A stretch of DNA of 64,000 nt from Puccinia triticina (Eukaryota > Basidiomycota > Pucciniomycetes > Pucciniales > Pucciniaceae), in assembly GCF_026914185.1 (NCBI RefSeq), contig NC_070563.1, positions 2,294,001-2,358,000 on the forward strand, written 5' to 3'. The notes below the pieces were generated by a model. It did not search any database. It had not been told where the DNA came from and was given only the letters and a program-made list of their open reading frames with translations. Shown in pieces: positions 53,537-64,000 of this stretch (positions are counted from its first letter, which is position 1; the number at the start of each line of letters is the position of its first letter). A program made the position numbers and the translations under genes.

Positions 53537-55697
53537 ATGTCCCTGCTCACTCTCGAACAGCAGCAGCGATCGAATCGGAGACGGAGACGGAAATGGACAA
53601 CCGCCAGCCTCCTCCTCCAGGCCATCCTCATCCTAGCCATCCCACTCAACGCCAGCTCACACCGCAACATCCTCGGAACAGCCACGCTCGACGCACTCCT
53701 GCCCACCAAGACCCAGCAGCCCACCGCCCACCGTCATGACCACCCGAACAACAACAACAAGCATCACCCCCCACATCACCCCCCACATCCGATACCCAGC
53801 CCAGGCCCACGCCCGCTCGCCCAAAACCAGCTGGTCCTCCAGAAACGCTGGTCGGGATACACCACCATGACCGTCTTCGTCAACACCGTCACCGTCAACC
53901 TGTCCGTCTCCCCCATCCATTTTGTGTCCCCCAACCAACCATCCTGCTGACATTGCCCTGCGCGCTTTCCTTGCTTGCTCAGGGCCGCTGCTCCCATCGT
54001 CACCGTCACCGTCAATCCCGCCGACGCGAATCCCAGCCCGGGCACTGTCACCGTCACCGTTGGCGCATACACACAGACGATCAACCAGCAGATGGCCCCG
54101 CGTCAGTGCACGGACCGTCCAGTCTCTCAAACACACACGCGTCTGATCATCATTTTTTTCTCTCCTTCTGTGCGTCTGTGCGTGTATGTATGCAGAGCCT
54201 ACGTCCACTCAAACGGTGTACCTGACGGGCTCGCCCCCGCCGACGACGATCAGATCGACCTCCTATCTGACCATCAATTCCGGCGGAACCCCGACCACCT
54301 CAACCGTCTACCCCGCCGCCTCCGGTGTGCCCTGGTTCGGCGGCCACGGATCCGCAGACGGCTTGCCTGCCGACAGACCCTGCTATCCCGGCGAAGAAAA
54401 CGAACGCGTCCCGGGCCATCTCTCGCCTACCAGTCCGACGCAAACCTCCACCCTCTGTCAGTCTCTCGAACTTTACCTCTCTTGAATCACCTGCTCTTCC
54501 CAAACACTAACGCTTATGCTTTTTCATTAGTCACGATTGCTTTGTATTTCGTCATCATCTTGGTCTGTTGGAACTTGTTCATAATCAGACACATCCTCTT
54601 CCCCTTCAAGCTAGTCGTCGTAGCATGGCACGAGTTTGGCCATGTGGTAGCCGCGTCGTGTTCGGGCTGCAAGCTCGACAGTGTCACCATCGACCCCAAC
54701 GGTAATCTCTCTCTCTCTCTCTCTCTCCCCTTGAAAATTCAACCCACTCATTTCTGATCGCCCAATTCTCTCTCCCTTCTTGATGACGCGCCTTTCTGCA
54801 GTGGGCGGGGCGACCCGGATGGAGGCCAATGTCTACCCGACCCTCTCGTTGCCCTTGGGATACATCTCGTCGTGTCTGTTCGGAGGACTACTGGTGTTCT
54901 GCGGCTTCAACACCTTAGCTTCCAAGTTGAGCATCCATTCCTCTCAGCCTCTCTGGTCAGGCAGAGCGGTCATCTTGGAAATTGGAGATTTACCCAGCGT
55001 TCGTCGTCGTCCGCAGAATCGCAAGCTTCTTCTTGATGATGTCCTTGATTGTCGCCTTTTGGTGGGCCACCGGACTAGTGGCACGGGTGATGACCTTGCT
55101 TTTTATCGGTCAGTTTTCTGCCAACTCACCCGGCCGTTGTCTCGGATTCGCTTCCTCAGTTATTGATCTTCTCTTTTGACGCGCCACCTTGTCCCTTGGT
55201 AATCCTTGTCGCGTCTGCAGGGCTTTTGATCGGCTTTTGGTTCATCGATCATGCCGGTGTTCTACGCTACTTTATCCTCTTCGTCGGGGTCATGAGCTCG
55301 TGGTACATCATCTACGATGTCATGGATGACTTCGGTTCGCTACCTTCCCCGTTTCCAGTTTTCCTCGAGTTTGCGCGATCGTTCTACTTTCAGCGCCTCT
55401 AACGTCTCCTCGTCCTCATCCATCCAGTCTTCCGGAAGATGAATGCTAGTTGTCCGGTGCTCTTTGAGCTTCGATTTCCTATGATCAGAGCTGGCCGTGA
55501 GTCTTAAATACGAGAAAGGCTTGAGATATTGAAATTGGGACACTCACTCTTTTGAATCAACAGAATGGGCGCTCATTTGGACGGTCTACTCGGGCCTCAG
55601 CTTTGCAGCATGGATCATCCTTGCCATCGTGGTGTGGCGCCAAACTCGTCTGTCATCCTCTCCCTCATGTCTCCTTTTCATTTCAAAAGCTGAGTGA
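53537..55697 (+). CDS. M50B-like membrane metalloprotease with N-terminal secretory Thr/Val-rich region, 482 aa
   Basis: Nine exons (53537-53901, 53983-54101, 54196-54456, 54531-54701, 54802-54925, 55017-55108, 55221-55334, 55428-55496, 55564-55697) all close in phase. The N-terminus has a basic start and hydrophobic stretch (WTTASLLLQAILILAIPLNA), then a Pro/His linker and TVTVN/TVTVT-rich segments. The M50B-like domain follows: FTIALYFVIILVCWN, VVVAWHEFGHVVAASCSGCK with the zinc site HEFGH, GGATRMEANVYPTLSLPLGY, several membrane helices, FWFIDHAGVLRYFILFVGVM and WYIIYDVMDD. M50 enzymes cleave within membranes, but this fungal subgroup is uncharacterised. The link between the N-terminal region and the domain is supported by exon phase. 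Confidence 0.8.
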
Positions 55698-58013
55698 GGT
55701 CAAGCTGACCCTTTTCTTTCTGTTGATTGTAGCTCGTGGAATGTATTGTCAAAGCCAGCAGTTTTTGCCCACCTAACCAGTCGGACTGCTCTCTCCCGTC
55801 CCGCATTCATCGAATCATTCTCATCACGAAATGCTCCAATTTATCCGCACCTCTCCAATCATACTCAGCCCAACCCCACCCTCATCAACTCTCCAGACAA
55901 TCATCATCATCCTCAGCATGATCATCCGCCCTCCCGCCCTCCTTCTTATCTCACTCATCTTTCTTGCCTCACGACCCAGAAAAGACCTCTGACGACAGCG
56001 CCTCTCTTGCCAAAGATGCAGTGCGGTTTGTGTGTAGTAATTGCTCGCCCACGAACACTCCAAACCTTGTATTATTCCCTATCTTTTTTCTTTGTTTGCT
56101 TGTCTTGCATATCTCTTCCCCCGCTCATCCACCATACACATACACGCAAACATATACCACCCTTTCTTCGATCCCTGTTTATTGAAACGATGCACATTAC
56201 ACATATCATTCATCAGTATGTCTACCTATATCATTTTAGACTCTATACATATCTGACTCCGCATGCCGGCCATCCTCAACGTACCTTTACGAGGCTCCGC
56301 CTCGACTTGCCCATCCTTCTATCTTGTTTGCATACCCCCCCTCCCCTTTCGTCTCTCTCCCATGCCCCCCCCCCTCCTCTTTTTTCAGGGTGCTATAGAA
56401 ACAACCCACATCGGGAACAGAAATGTTTAGTTTCTTGATAAATATCCATCAATCCAATCCATCTTGTCATCTGCGTCCGTCTCTTCTCCATAAATATTGG
56501 TTTATCTATGGTCCAGTTCTTGGGTGTCGTGTTCCTTCTTCTCTCAGCAGATCTGCCAATTTCTCAGCTCATGTAATTCTCGTCTCTTTGCTTTTTGTCC
56601 GTTCAGTAATTAATTGGAATACTTGGAATCCAACACATATGCATGGTTTCTTAGACAGAGATGGAAAGGATTGTGTTGGGATACAAATATGCAAGAAAGA
56701 AGGGGTGGTATGGGGATTGATTATTCCCTCTCAGACTCAAGGTCAGCTAAAGTAACATCCAACTGCATGTAGCGGTCGTGCCCGATGATAAGAAGACAGG
56801 CTGTGCAGAAGGGCAGTCTTCAACTATTCTCAACTTTTTGGCCCAGGGAGGCCTTGCAGGTGATGAGACATAAATACATCAACTTTCGAGGTCTTTGTAC
56901 ACTCCTGTCTTTGTGTAATCTCCCTCTGCATTCAGCGTTAAACTCACCAGAAGCTTGGCTTTCTTCTGCCATGTTCTGGTATCTTTTTCTTCCGCCCAAT
57001 CACATGATGGGATAAGTGTAATATCAACAGGATCCATGATGGCTAGAATAGTGTGGCCTTTGAGATTCATTAAGGGGTGAGACAGATAAGACTTATGTCG
57101 ATGATCAAAGGGAATCAAAAATTGGCCAAGATGTAGGGCTTTCTGGCTGTGTAAAAATTTAGGTCAAATATGGTTCTGGAGCAGTGGCAAAAGCCCTTTA
57201 AAAAGGTGTTTTGGGCCATTGCTTTCCAAATTATTGATAGCACCTAAAGCCACGCGCTATGCGCACCCACCTTGGGACTTTGTCTAGCTCAACTAAGCCT
57301 CTCAAACGGAGGTTCCGGGGGACCCCGCCCGCAAGGCTCTCCGTAGAAGGGGGTCAAGACTCAACAAAGTCTGCAGGCTTACAGACAAAGGAATGAGGTT
57401 CAATCCCAGAAAAATAATAAACAAACTTCAAAAATCAACAAAATATTTACAAAGGAATCCAACTAGACAGTTTTCTTGGCAATACTGATGGGCAACCTCA
57501 CCTAAATTATTGAGGCTAAATCTTCAAAGCTGATTGAAGGAATACATTTTGAAGGTCAAATAAATCCTGAAGGGTATTCCATTGCTCTGGCCTCTGAAAT
57601 GAGGTACTTGTATAAACCTTTGAAAACAAACGATGCCATTTTGGCTTCAGTTGGGATTAAAAAAAGTGAAAAACAACTGGCAACTGCACTGCAAGGCTCA
57701 GGGAAGGAGCAATTTGTTTGAAAATTATTTCAAGCTGGGTTTAATGCACAGTAAGTATGCCATGTAAATCAGATGGTGACTGCAAAGAAATTTTTTGTTT
57801 GAGCCTTTAGTGGGATTAAAAATGATGGATTTCTCATCTGCCACTAAATTGGTATCTTTGTGGCCAAAATTAAAGCCTTTATCCAGAGCAATACATGAAA
57901 CACATGTTATTTGTTTTTTATTGATGATACTCTATCCATCCAGATAGTAGTTTTTCTCTGCTTTGATTACACATATTTCTATGATTTATGTGGTGTCAAG
58001 CGTCCTAATTTGG
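55698..58013. other. Gene-poor stretch, no gene recognised
   Basis: 55.7-56.4 kb is C/T-rich and probably includes the 3' UTR of the protease gene. ORFs at 55746-56438 and 56423-56755 are low complexity or motif-free. 56.8-57.9 kb is AT-rich without coding signal. Confidence 0.45.
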
Positions 58014-59723
58014 TTAGTGTGCTGTTTTCCTTCTTTTATGGTTTTTTTGATCACTATCCTTGGAAATTGATTTGGTTTCAAAATAGAATTTTGAAAGACT
58101 TGGGTCAGACCCAGTTTCTGATCCTTCATTTACCAAAATTTTATCTATGTCAATATTTGAATTGATGATCAGAAATTTGACCATTTGGTTAAATTTGATA
58201 TCACTCCTGCAGTGTACATTACTATCTTTATTTTTTTCCCAGTTTCTCTGGCTCCAGTATTTGAAGATAGCTTGTGAAGTATAATACCAAAGAGCAGAAC
58301 CATTCTCCCAGCCATTAGGTATCTTTGTATCCGGTGAAGTAAAGTCTTTTATTCTTCTTATATAGGTGTAGTTTTTGTAGATCAGTGATTCACAATTTTT
58401 ATCTTTATCTAAAACTTCCTTCACAAATTTCAGGACACCATTCATATCCTCTTTGTTCAATATTTCACCATTTTGCTCCCCAAACAAGTAAATATAACTT
58501 ATCATGAGGAATGATGAGATTCTGGTTATATTTGCAACATATTTGAGGATTTGATTGCACTTCCTTTCAGGAGAGGATGGATAGACATTATTTCTGTATT
58601 CTTCACTTGATTTTTTTGAGATCATCCACTTTTCAAGTTCTGTTTTTAACTTCATCATGATTCCATCTTTGTAGATAGAATACATATTGAAATCCAAATT
58701 TTGGATGGATAAAATGGACAGGGTTCTTCCAATTTTGCGTTGTCCCTGTTGGATAATCCAATCTTGACTGGGATAAAAAACCATATAATTTGTTTTAAGG
58801 AATTCATTCACATCTTTACTTGGAATCCAAAATAATTGGCTGGGCTGCAATTCTGATTGATGAGTTTGTCCCAAATTAACAAGGGGCTCATCCAAAGGAT
58901 CAACTCCCTTTTCCATAGCGCTTTGAGACAATTCCATGTGATCCCTGGAATTTCCAAATTTGTATAATCTGGATGAAAGATTTTTGGGCCTCTTTGCTTG
59001 TGTTTGAATCATTTCAGCTGACAATGAACCTCTTTCTTCTACTTCTCCATGTTTTTGAAGCAGATAATTGCTGGGAGTTGAGCTAGATTGAGCTATGACC
59101 TCAGATCCACCCATTTTGTAGCTATTTTTGAGGACTGGTGCTATTATCTGTGGCAAAGAGCAACTATTTTTATGTTTGTACATCAATTTATCTTCTTTGC
59201 TTTTTGCTGGTAGATTGAAGTGGTTTTAATTGGGGGTTGGGGGATTTTGATAAAGATGTGGGCTACAAATTTGCATTTCATGATCAAGCAATATTTCATC
59301 TGTGCTGAATCCATTTACATGAGGAATTAGCTCATGATCATGATGAAATAGTTCTATTTCCTCTTGAGGAAAATCTTCAAGATTGAAAGTTGGTGTAGAG
59401 GCTGGTGAATGTTGAGTGAAAGATGTAGACTCTAAAAAATCTAAAGGATTGTTCAAATAAACATCCATGTTCAAATGATCATCTAAGCTCATATCTTTGT
59501 ACCATTGAGGTGATTCAATGGACTGAGTTGTTTCTATAAATTTTGCTTGGTTGAGAACCATCAAGTAAAATGATGCAATAATCAAAGCCTTTATGACTTG
59601 CATGATCAATGAGATATTGCCCAAGTGAAATATGAAGAACAGGTGGGTTATCCCATAAATGAGTGTCACACTTTCACATATAGGATTCAGGAGTAGACTC
59701 AGAGTGAGTATCTTGAAGCCCAT
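58014..59723 (-). pseudogene. Large secreted-type rust protein split by one in-frame TAA
   Basis: Two long minus-strand ORFs, 59723-59226 and 59186-58014, are in the same frame; only TAA at 59226-59228 and 13 open codons lie between them. Met at about 59603 begins MQVIKALIIASFYLMVLNQA, a good signal peptide. The first part is acidic (EESTSFTQHSPASTPTFN-like); the second holds WIPSKDVNEFLKTNYMVFYP, DWIIQQGQRKIGRTLSIL, SSPERKCNQILKYVANITRI and PNGWENGSALWYYTSQAIF, and ends basic (KNHKRRKTAH). No catalytic motif is recognised. It fits the large, rust-specific secreted protein families (inference). No GT donor allows the stop to be spliced out, so this allele is truncated or read through. Confidence 0.6.
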
Positions 59724-59859
59724 TTTGACCTCTGGAAATTATAACAAGGTTTCATATGCATGTGACTGTTCAGAATCCTGTAGAGTATTGATAGGATACT
59801 TATATCAACAGATATTAAGCTTCAAGTTGAGCCCTGCAGCTGCTGTACTGGTGGTGTAA

Positions 59860-60685
59860 CCATAAATCCTAGAGCTAAAGCATCTAAATTTTGCAGGGGA
59901 ATTCAGTCTCTGAGGCTTCAGATCTGATCATCTGCTTCTGCGGGATCTGCAGAGCTTGAAAAGGAGTTCCCCAATATTTGGATGATTTGTGCACTGCAGT
60001 CTTCTGGAACTTGTAAGCTGGTGCCAAGCTCATCAACCAAACCTTGTTAAAATTGGCCTCCACTTATTTGCAAAAAGGTTTTAGGAATGGTGGACAGCTC
60101 CCCTTTGGAACAAAGCCATCACAATTACACTTTCCCAAAATTCTGCATGAGCAAACCAACCCTGCTTGAAAAAGGAGGAATTCCTGTTTCCTAATTAATG
60201 GCTTGTTTTAGACTGAGAGGGAGACACTGCAGTTTTAACCAGCCAGTATAGTTTAGGGCCTGTACCATAGGGCATGAAATTTCAAATTTTCCAAATTTAA
60301 TATTTATTTCCCTCAATACTTCTTAGAACTAAAAGTGCAAATCACCAAAACAAAATCTTGAGTCCAAAAGTGAAGAATTTCCACAATTGAACCCTTGTCT
60401 TGCTTTTGATTTTTGTGTGGAGTAGTACAAGAAAAGTAGCAATTTTGGGAAACTGAAGCCCATGTTCTAGCCAACAGGAAGTCCTCCAATCATCCAGTTT
60501 TGGTGCAACATGAAAACTCGAAGTTCTGATTGCCAATAATTAATGCCCAAACCTTACCAAATTTTTAAAAACTTGTTAATAAGGGCCTTAAAATTGGCTC
60601 TCAGTTTTGTAAAATTTTATCATGAACCCCTAGATTCACCCAAAAAATTTCCTAGAGAAATACAAACGCGCTGGGCTACAAATCA
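59860..60685. other. No gene recognised
   Basis: AT-rich sequence with short ORFs only; likely promoter side of the split secreted-protein gene and unrelated flank. Confidence 0.4.
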
Positions 60686-61241
60686 GTGGGGTTCACAATG
60701 TGGATTTGCCGGGAAAAAAATGAAGAGAATTTCTCCTTCATGCTGCGCGAAAGCTACGCGCCTCAATTTATTGCAAGAACAAACGATAGAATCACGGATG
60801 ATGGAAGCATTCCCGGACAAGCTCTCACCCAAAACATCATCCTGGGACCCGAGCTTGCAGCACAGAACTTACCCTGTTAGTTGAAGTGGACCGATCAAAC
60901 TATCCGTTTGATCAGTCCGCCGGTTCAAAAAGTCTTCTTCTTAGTTTGCAAACATTCTCATCATAAAATTTATCGCAAGAGCCCATGGATATTTGCCATA
61001 TTATCCAGATGCCCTTGGTCAACCAGGAATGAAACGCTTGGGCTCCCACTTTGAATTCCAGCGCAATGAAGAATCGCAATGGAGTATCATAAAACCACGT
61101 CGACGTCGTGGAAGAATCAAATTGCCCGATGAATTACTTTTGTTGAGACCAACTCATGAGTCTGAAATTCTGGGAGTTCTACATAATTGTGGGGTAAAAA
61201 TCAAGCAGAATGAACGTGTATTGAAGGAAACAATCAAATAG
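60686..61241 (+). CDS. Hypothetical two-exon protein, unrecognised
   Basis: Open segments NFSFMLRESYAPQFIARTND...DGSIPGQALTQNIILGPELA (to about 60880) and YLPYYPDALGQPGMKRLGSH...RRRRGRIKLPDELLLLRP (60993-61241) have coding-like composition. An intron between about 60880 and 60990 could join them. No domain or signal peptide is visible. It could equally be a fragment of a repeat-family gene. Confidence 0.3.
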
Positions 61242-61544
61242 AAAAGGGGAATAACACATCTCTACTGGACGTTGGATATCAACAGCCATGCCGAGACTGA
61301 ATTTGGCTTTAAATTTTTTGCTGGCTTTCTTTTTGGTAGATGTTTATGTGCCTATAGTTTGTTAATTTTTGTGTTTTTATCTGTGCGGAGATACCGATCA
61401 AGGAGTGGGAAACTAAAGCTCTGGGAGGCCAAGTCAAATCTACTCATGGAGGGAGCAGGAATCGCACCCTGCGTCGGTACAAAAATCGATAGATTTAGGA
61501 GATCAAACTTGACGTTAGTTTTCTTGCCCTTTCTACTGACTTGA

Positions 61545-62284
61545 CTAGAAGTGAGATAGCTTACAAACTCTGCGGAGGTTCAGCGCAGAGGCCTGGTTCC
61601 AGGCACATTTGAAAAACGTGTCTTTCTCAATTGGTTCACTTTGTGCAAAGCCAAAAGCTAGTAGGTTCACGCAGGTCAGCGACGAGGTAAGTCCGATGAT
61701 GTAACGAGCTGAACTCGCCCAGGACCTACCTATGATACTCTTGTTTCGGCGGCTGACTTCGTATGCTCTGGGGAAAATTCGGTAATCAGGACCCGTGAGT
61801 TCCTTGCCATCGCGATCAATCTTGGCACATTGGTCAAAGAATAGCTCCATGCTGACTTTAACCACCCCCAGGAGCATTGAGGAAAGTTAGCAGTGGGCTG
61901 AAGGGCATGATTTTTTCTCTCGAAATAGGCGTTTTCAATGCTTACCACGATTACTATCAGCGGTACCAGTTGAACCACCCATGTGGCAAGTTCTGGCGTC
62001 GCAGGTGTTTGAATTTTCATCGTCACATGCTGAAATACAAACGGCGGCAAGACAATAACTCATTGCATAAGCATAAAACTGAGTTCTCGGAAAAGAGAGT
62101 TCTTCAGACATTATGACATACCAACGAGGTATTGATTCTTGAACGAGTCTACAGTTGACCAGCGGCGAGTGCATTCTACCTGATGCTTTGCCGAGGGGGA
62201 TTTTTCGACGGTGGCAGATAAGACTGTGAGACTAAGACTGATGAGTGCAACCATCAAGGAACTAAAGAGTGAATTCTTGAACAT
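61545..62284 (-). CDS. Secreted cysteine-rich protein, 185 aa, three exons (candidate effector)
   Basis: Exons 62284-62122, 62029-61946 and 61855-61545 join in phase. It begins MFKNSLFSSLMVALISLSLT, a clear signal peptide with cleavage near LSA. The mature part has eight cysteines, among them VECTRRWSTVDSF, ACDDENSNTCDARTCHMGG, FFDQCAKIDRDG, FFKCAWNQ and RRVCKLSHF. The exon joins restore a continuous cysteine pattern, supporting the model. Secretion plus spaced cysteines and no known domain make it a candidate effector or apoplastic protein. An alternative last intron after NKSIIG would remove the LTC cysteine. Confidence 0.65.
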
Positions 62285-62341
62285 GATGCTGTTGCAGAGG
62301 TTAAAATGTCTAGTGATGAGTCTCTGTTGAGTCAATAAGGA

Positions 62342-63749
62342 GAGTAGGTAGGCCTGTATGGGGGGGTATAAAGCAATAGATCTACGAGGAGAGACAAATA
62401 GCGAGCACGTGTCGCAAAGAGGAGAAGGATGGTTGATATTTATCTACTTTTTCCTTCCTACAGATGGTTAACTACCCCGTGGGCGTGGAGTTGGAAACTG
62501 CCGGATTGACTGTACGATTGCTCTGATCCCTGCAGTCTCACAATGGCGCTATTCGGGGATTCCGCACACGGAAGAAGGTAGAAGCACTCAGCATGATTGG
62601 AATTTTGGCAAGTGGTTCAAGATCTGATCAAATCTGCTTCCTGTGTGTGTGAGCCACCCAGGGTCCCATGTGATGATTTACCAGCAGTGGTTGTATATCC
62701 ATGAACTTCATAGGCAAGCAATTGATCAACAGCGCCAGTCTTTATGTACCAGAGGGCATTATCACAAACACTTCATCATGATAATTCTGATACTTCTACT
62801 CTAGATGCATGCTCATGAGCTTGTTCCCTGTTTAAGGCTTCCTCTGAGTGTAAACCGCCGGCTGTCCGGCCAGGAGTGTGCCTTTGCCCAGGCCGAAAAC
62901 CCAGGGACAGCACATTCTGAGGGGACGAGGTTGACGCGTTGGTTGAAGATTACGTCAGGTTGCTCGAGAGCACTGGACGGCCCCGAGCTCAGAATTTTGT
63001 ACATTTTCTGCTTGACTGTCAGTGTCATTTGTCCAGAGTCCAATCGTCACTTACGGCAAATACCAAGATAAATGTATTTATGTATCAACCCAAAACACCT
63101 GAGGATTCCTACGGCCCAAGTGTCATTCATGTCAAGACTCAGGAGTACATAGAGCTTGATTTTCTAACCCGCGTTCTTCCAGTGAGTTGTGTTCTATGCA
63201 TAGTTCTGCTCCTTTCAAAGTGAGCATCACATGTTGAAGTTATCCTCCGAGCCGGAGTCAAAGGATATCATGCCCGGTGGAAGGCCCTACCTGTGTCATA
63301 CATAACTCTATAACCCTTTGGAGACCGGGTTAAGTATTTTGAGGGATTTCGTTTACATCAGTGGTTTCAGTTATACCACCAGATGGAATTGCCAGAAAAA
63401 TTACCAATCGATTTGAGTCATATGCACACCAAGACGGGCCGATCGAGTATGAGATGACTAGCTGAAGCAAATTTCGGTGGATTCAGTGACCGTGAAGCCA
63501 TGTGGCTGATGATGCTAGGTGGCTCATCAGATCTGAAGCTGGATTTCTTCAGTGAGTTATGCGCTCGAAGCATATAGTATTCGTATGCTTCTCAAAACAA
63601 CCTTGCAATTGCAATTCAAGTTTTTTCACCTCGGTGCGAGGAAAAAAACAGACATGGTTATTCTACAACAAGATTTCTGTAACGATGAGGGCCGTCCATT
63701 TTTTTTGAATCGACATCTGTTCCCGCTGAACGTTCAACAGATTAGATCA
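62342..63749. other. No convincing gene
   Basis: ORFs on both strands near 62805-63223 lack motifs. The C-rich and AT-rich mix has no clear element ends. Confidence 0.35.
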
Positions 63750-63899
63750 TCATTTCTTGCCCTTCTTTTTCTTTGGTGTAGCTTTGACATTCTTCTTGGT
63801 CTCGGCAGACGCCTTGGTTGCCTTGTTCTTGCCACCCGGTGCTTCCTCGATAGCGGGGACAGATGGGTCGGTGGGTTTCTGCGCCTCCGTTTCAGCCAT
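63750..63899 (-). CDS. Lysine-rich 49-aa ORF
   Basis: A short minus-strand frame starts MAETEAQKPTDPSVPAIEEA and ends with a Lys-rich tail (KNVKATPKKKKGKK) at a TGA. The acidic start and very basic end, with no hydrophobic segment, suggest a small nuclear or ribosome-associated protein, or the last exon of a longer gene. It is too short for family assignment. Confidence 0.4.
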   Translation of the reverse strand: MAETEAQKPTDPSVPAIEEAPGGKNKATKASAETKKNVKATPKKKKGKK

Positions 63900-64000
63900 C
63901 GCTAGAAATCCATGGGATACTGCTGGTGAATTATATGGCAGGCGCAGGTTGATATTAGGAAGTGGGGTCGAGTTTCGATCTTTAGCCGTAGGTGGAGGTA

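Noticed and set aside
53657..54208. 183-aa minus-strand ORF rich in Gly, Asp and Val
   Set aside because: Antisense of the TVTV/Pro/His-rich exons of the M50B-like gene, which close in phase on the plus strand.

Overview
This is a repeat-rich fungal window. It most likely comes from a rust fungus (Pucciniales, probably Puccinia or a close relative). The reasons are: introns of about 40-70 nt with GT..AG ends inside ordinary fungal genes; secreted cysteine-rich proteins without recognisable domains; and a dense mix of Copia, Gypsy, DIRS/PAT, hAT, Harbinger and Tc1-like elements separated by minisatellites. The taxon is an inference from gene style, not a database match.

Layout. 0-7.4 kb: an ACCGGT-centred 42-bp satellite, a GGAGTG-word repeat, a broken Copia gag-protease, a GGTCGCCGAGG-type minisatellite bounded by GC-rich CGGGTACCC blocks, and dispersed repeats. 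7.6-9.9 kb: an element with about 105-bp terminal direct repeats whose decayed ORF is split by two MITEs. 10.3-15.3 kb: two broken rust-type protein genes and a TAGCG-rich hairpin element between them. 16.0-17.2 kb: a dead Tc1/mariner-type transposase. 17.5-20.3 kb: a complete hAT element with an 8-bp target duplication and an apparently intact 707-aa transposase. 20.8-29.0 kb: a recently inserted Gypsy element with nearly identical 808/809-bp LTRs and an unusually long tRNA-Tyr-derived primer-binding region. 29.4-36.5 kb: a PAT-type tyrosine-recombinase retroelement with exact split direct repeats. 36.9 kb: a small secreted cysteine-rich protein. 37.4-43.3 kb: a complete Harbinger element of 5.9 kb with four genes: transposase, two related Myb/trihelix-like proteins, and an RTC4-like protein. 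43.6-44.0 kb: two MITEs.

45.2-55.7 kb is a host-gene island: Acinus (minus), a STEEP1/CXorf56 homologue (plus, divergent from Acinus), VPS53 (minus) and an M50B-like membrane metalloprotease (plus, divergent from VPS53). Exon phases close exactly in the reconstructed models of Acinus, STEEP1 and the protease. 57.9-64 kb is gene-poor and holds a large secreted-type protein split by one in-frame stop, a 185-aa secreted cysteine-rich protein, and a 49-aa lysine-rich ORF.

Main observation: the Harbinger element, with its RTC4-like passenger and paired Myb-like genes, shares its terminal-repeat core (TTCAAARTTG) and 3-bp AAT/ATT target duplication with all five MITEs in the window. This suggests one mobile system of an autonomous element and several non-autonomous families. 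A second theme is that every nonsense codon I found in otherwise readable element genes can be explained by a C-to-T change, several of them CGA to TGA.
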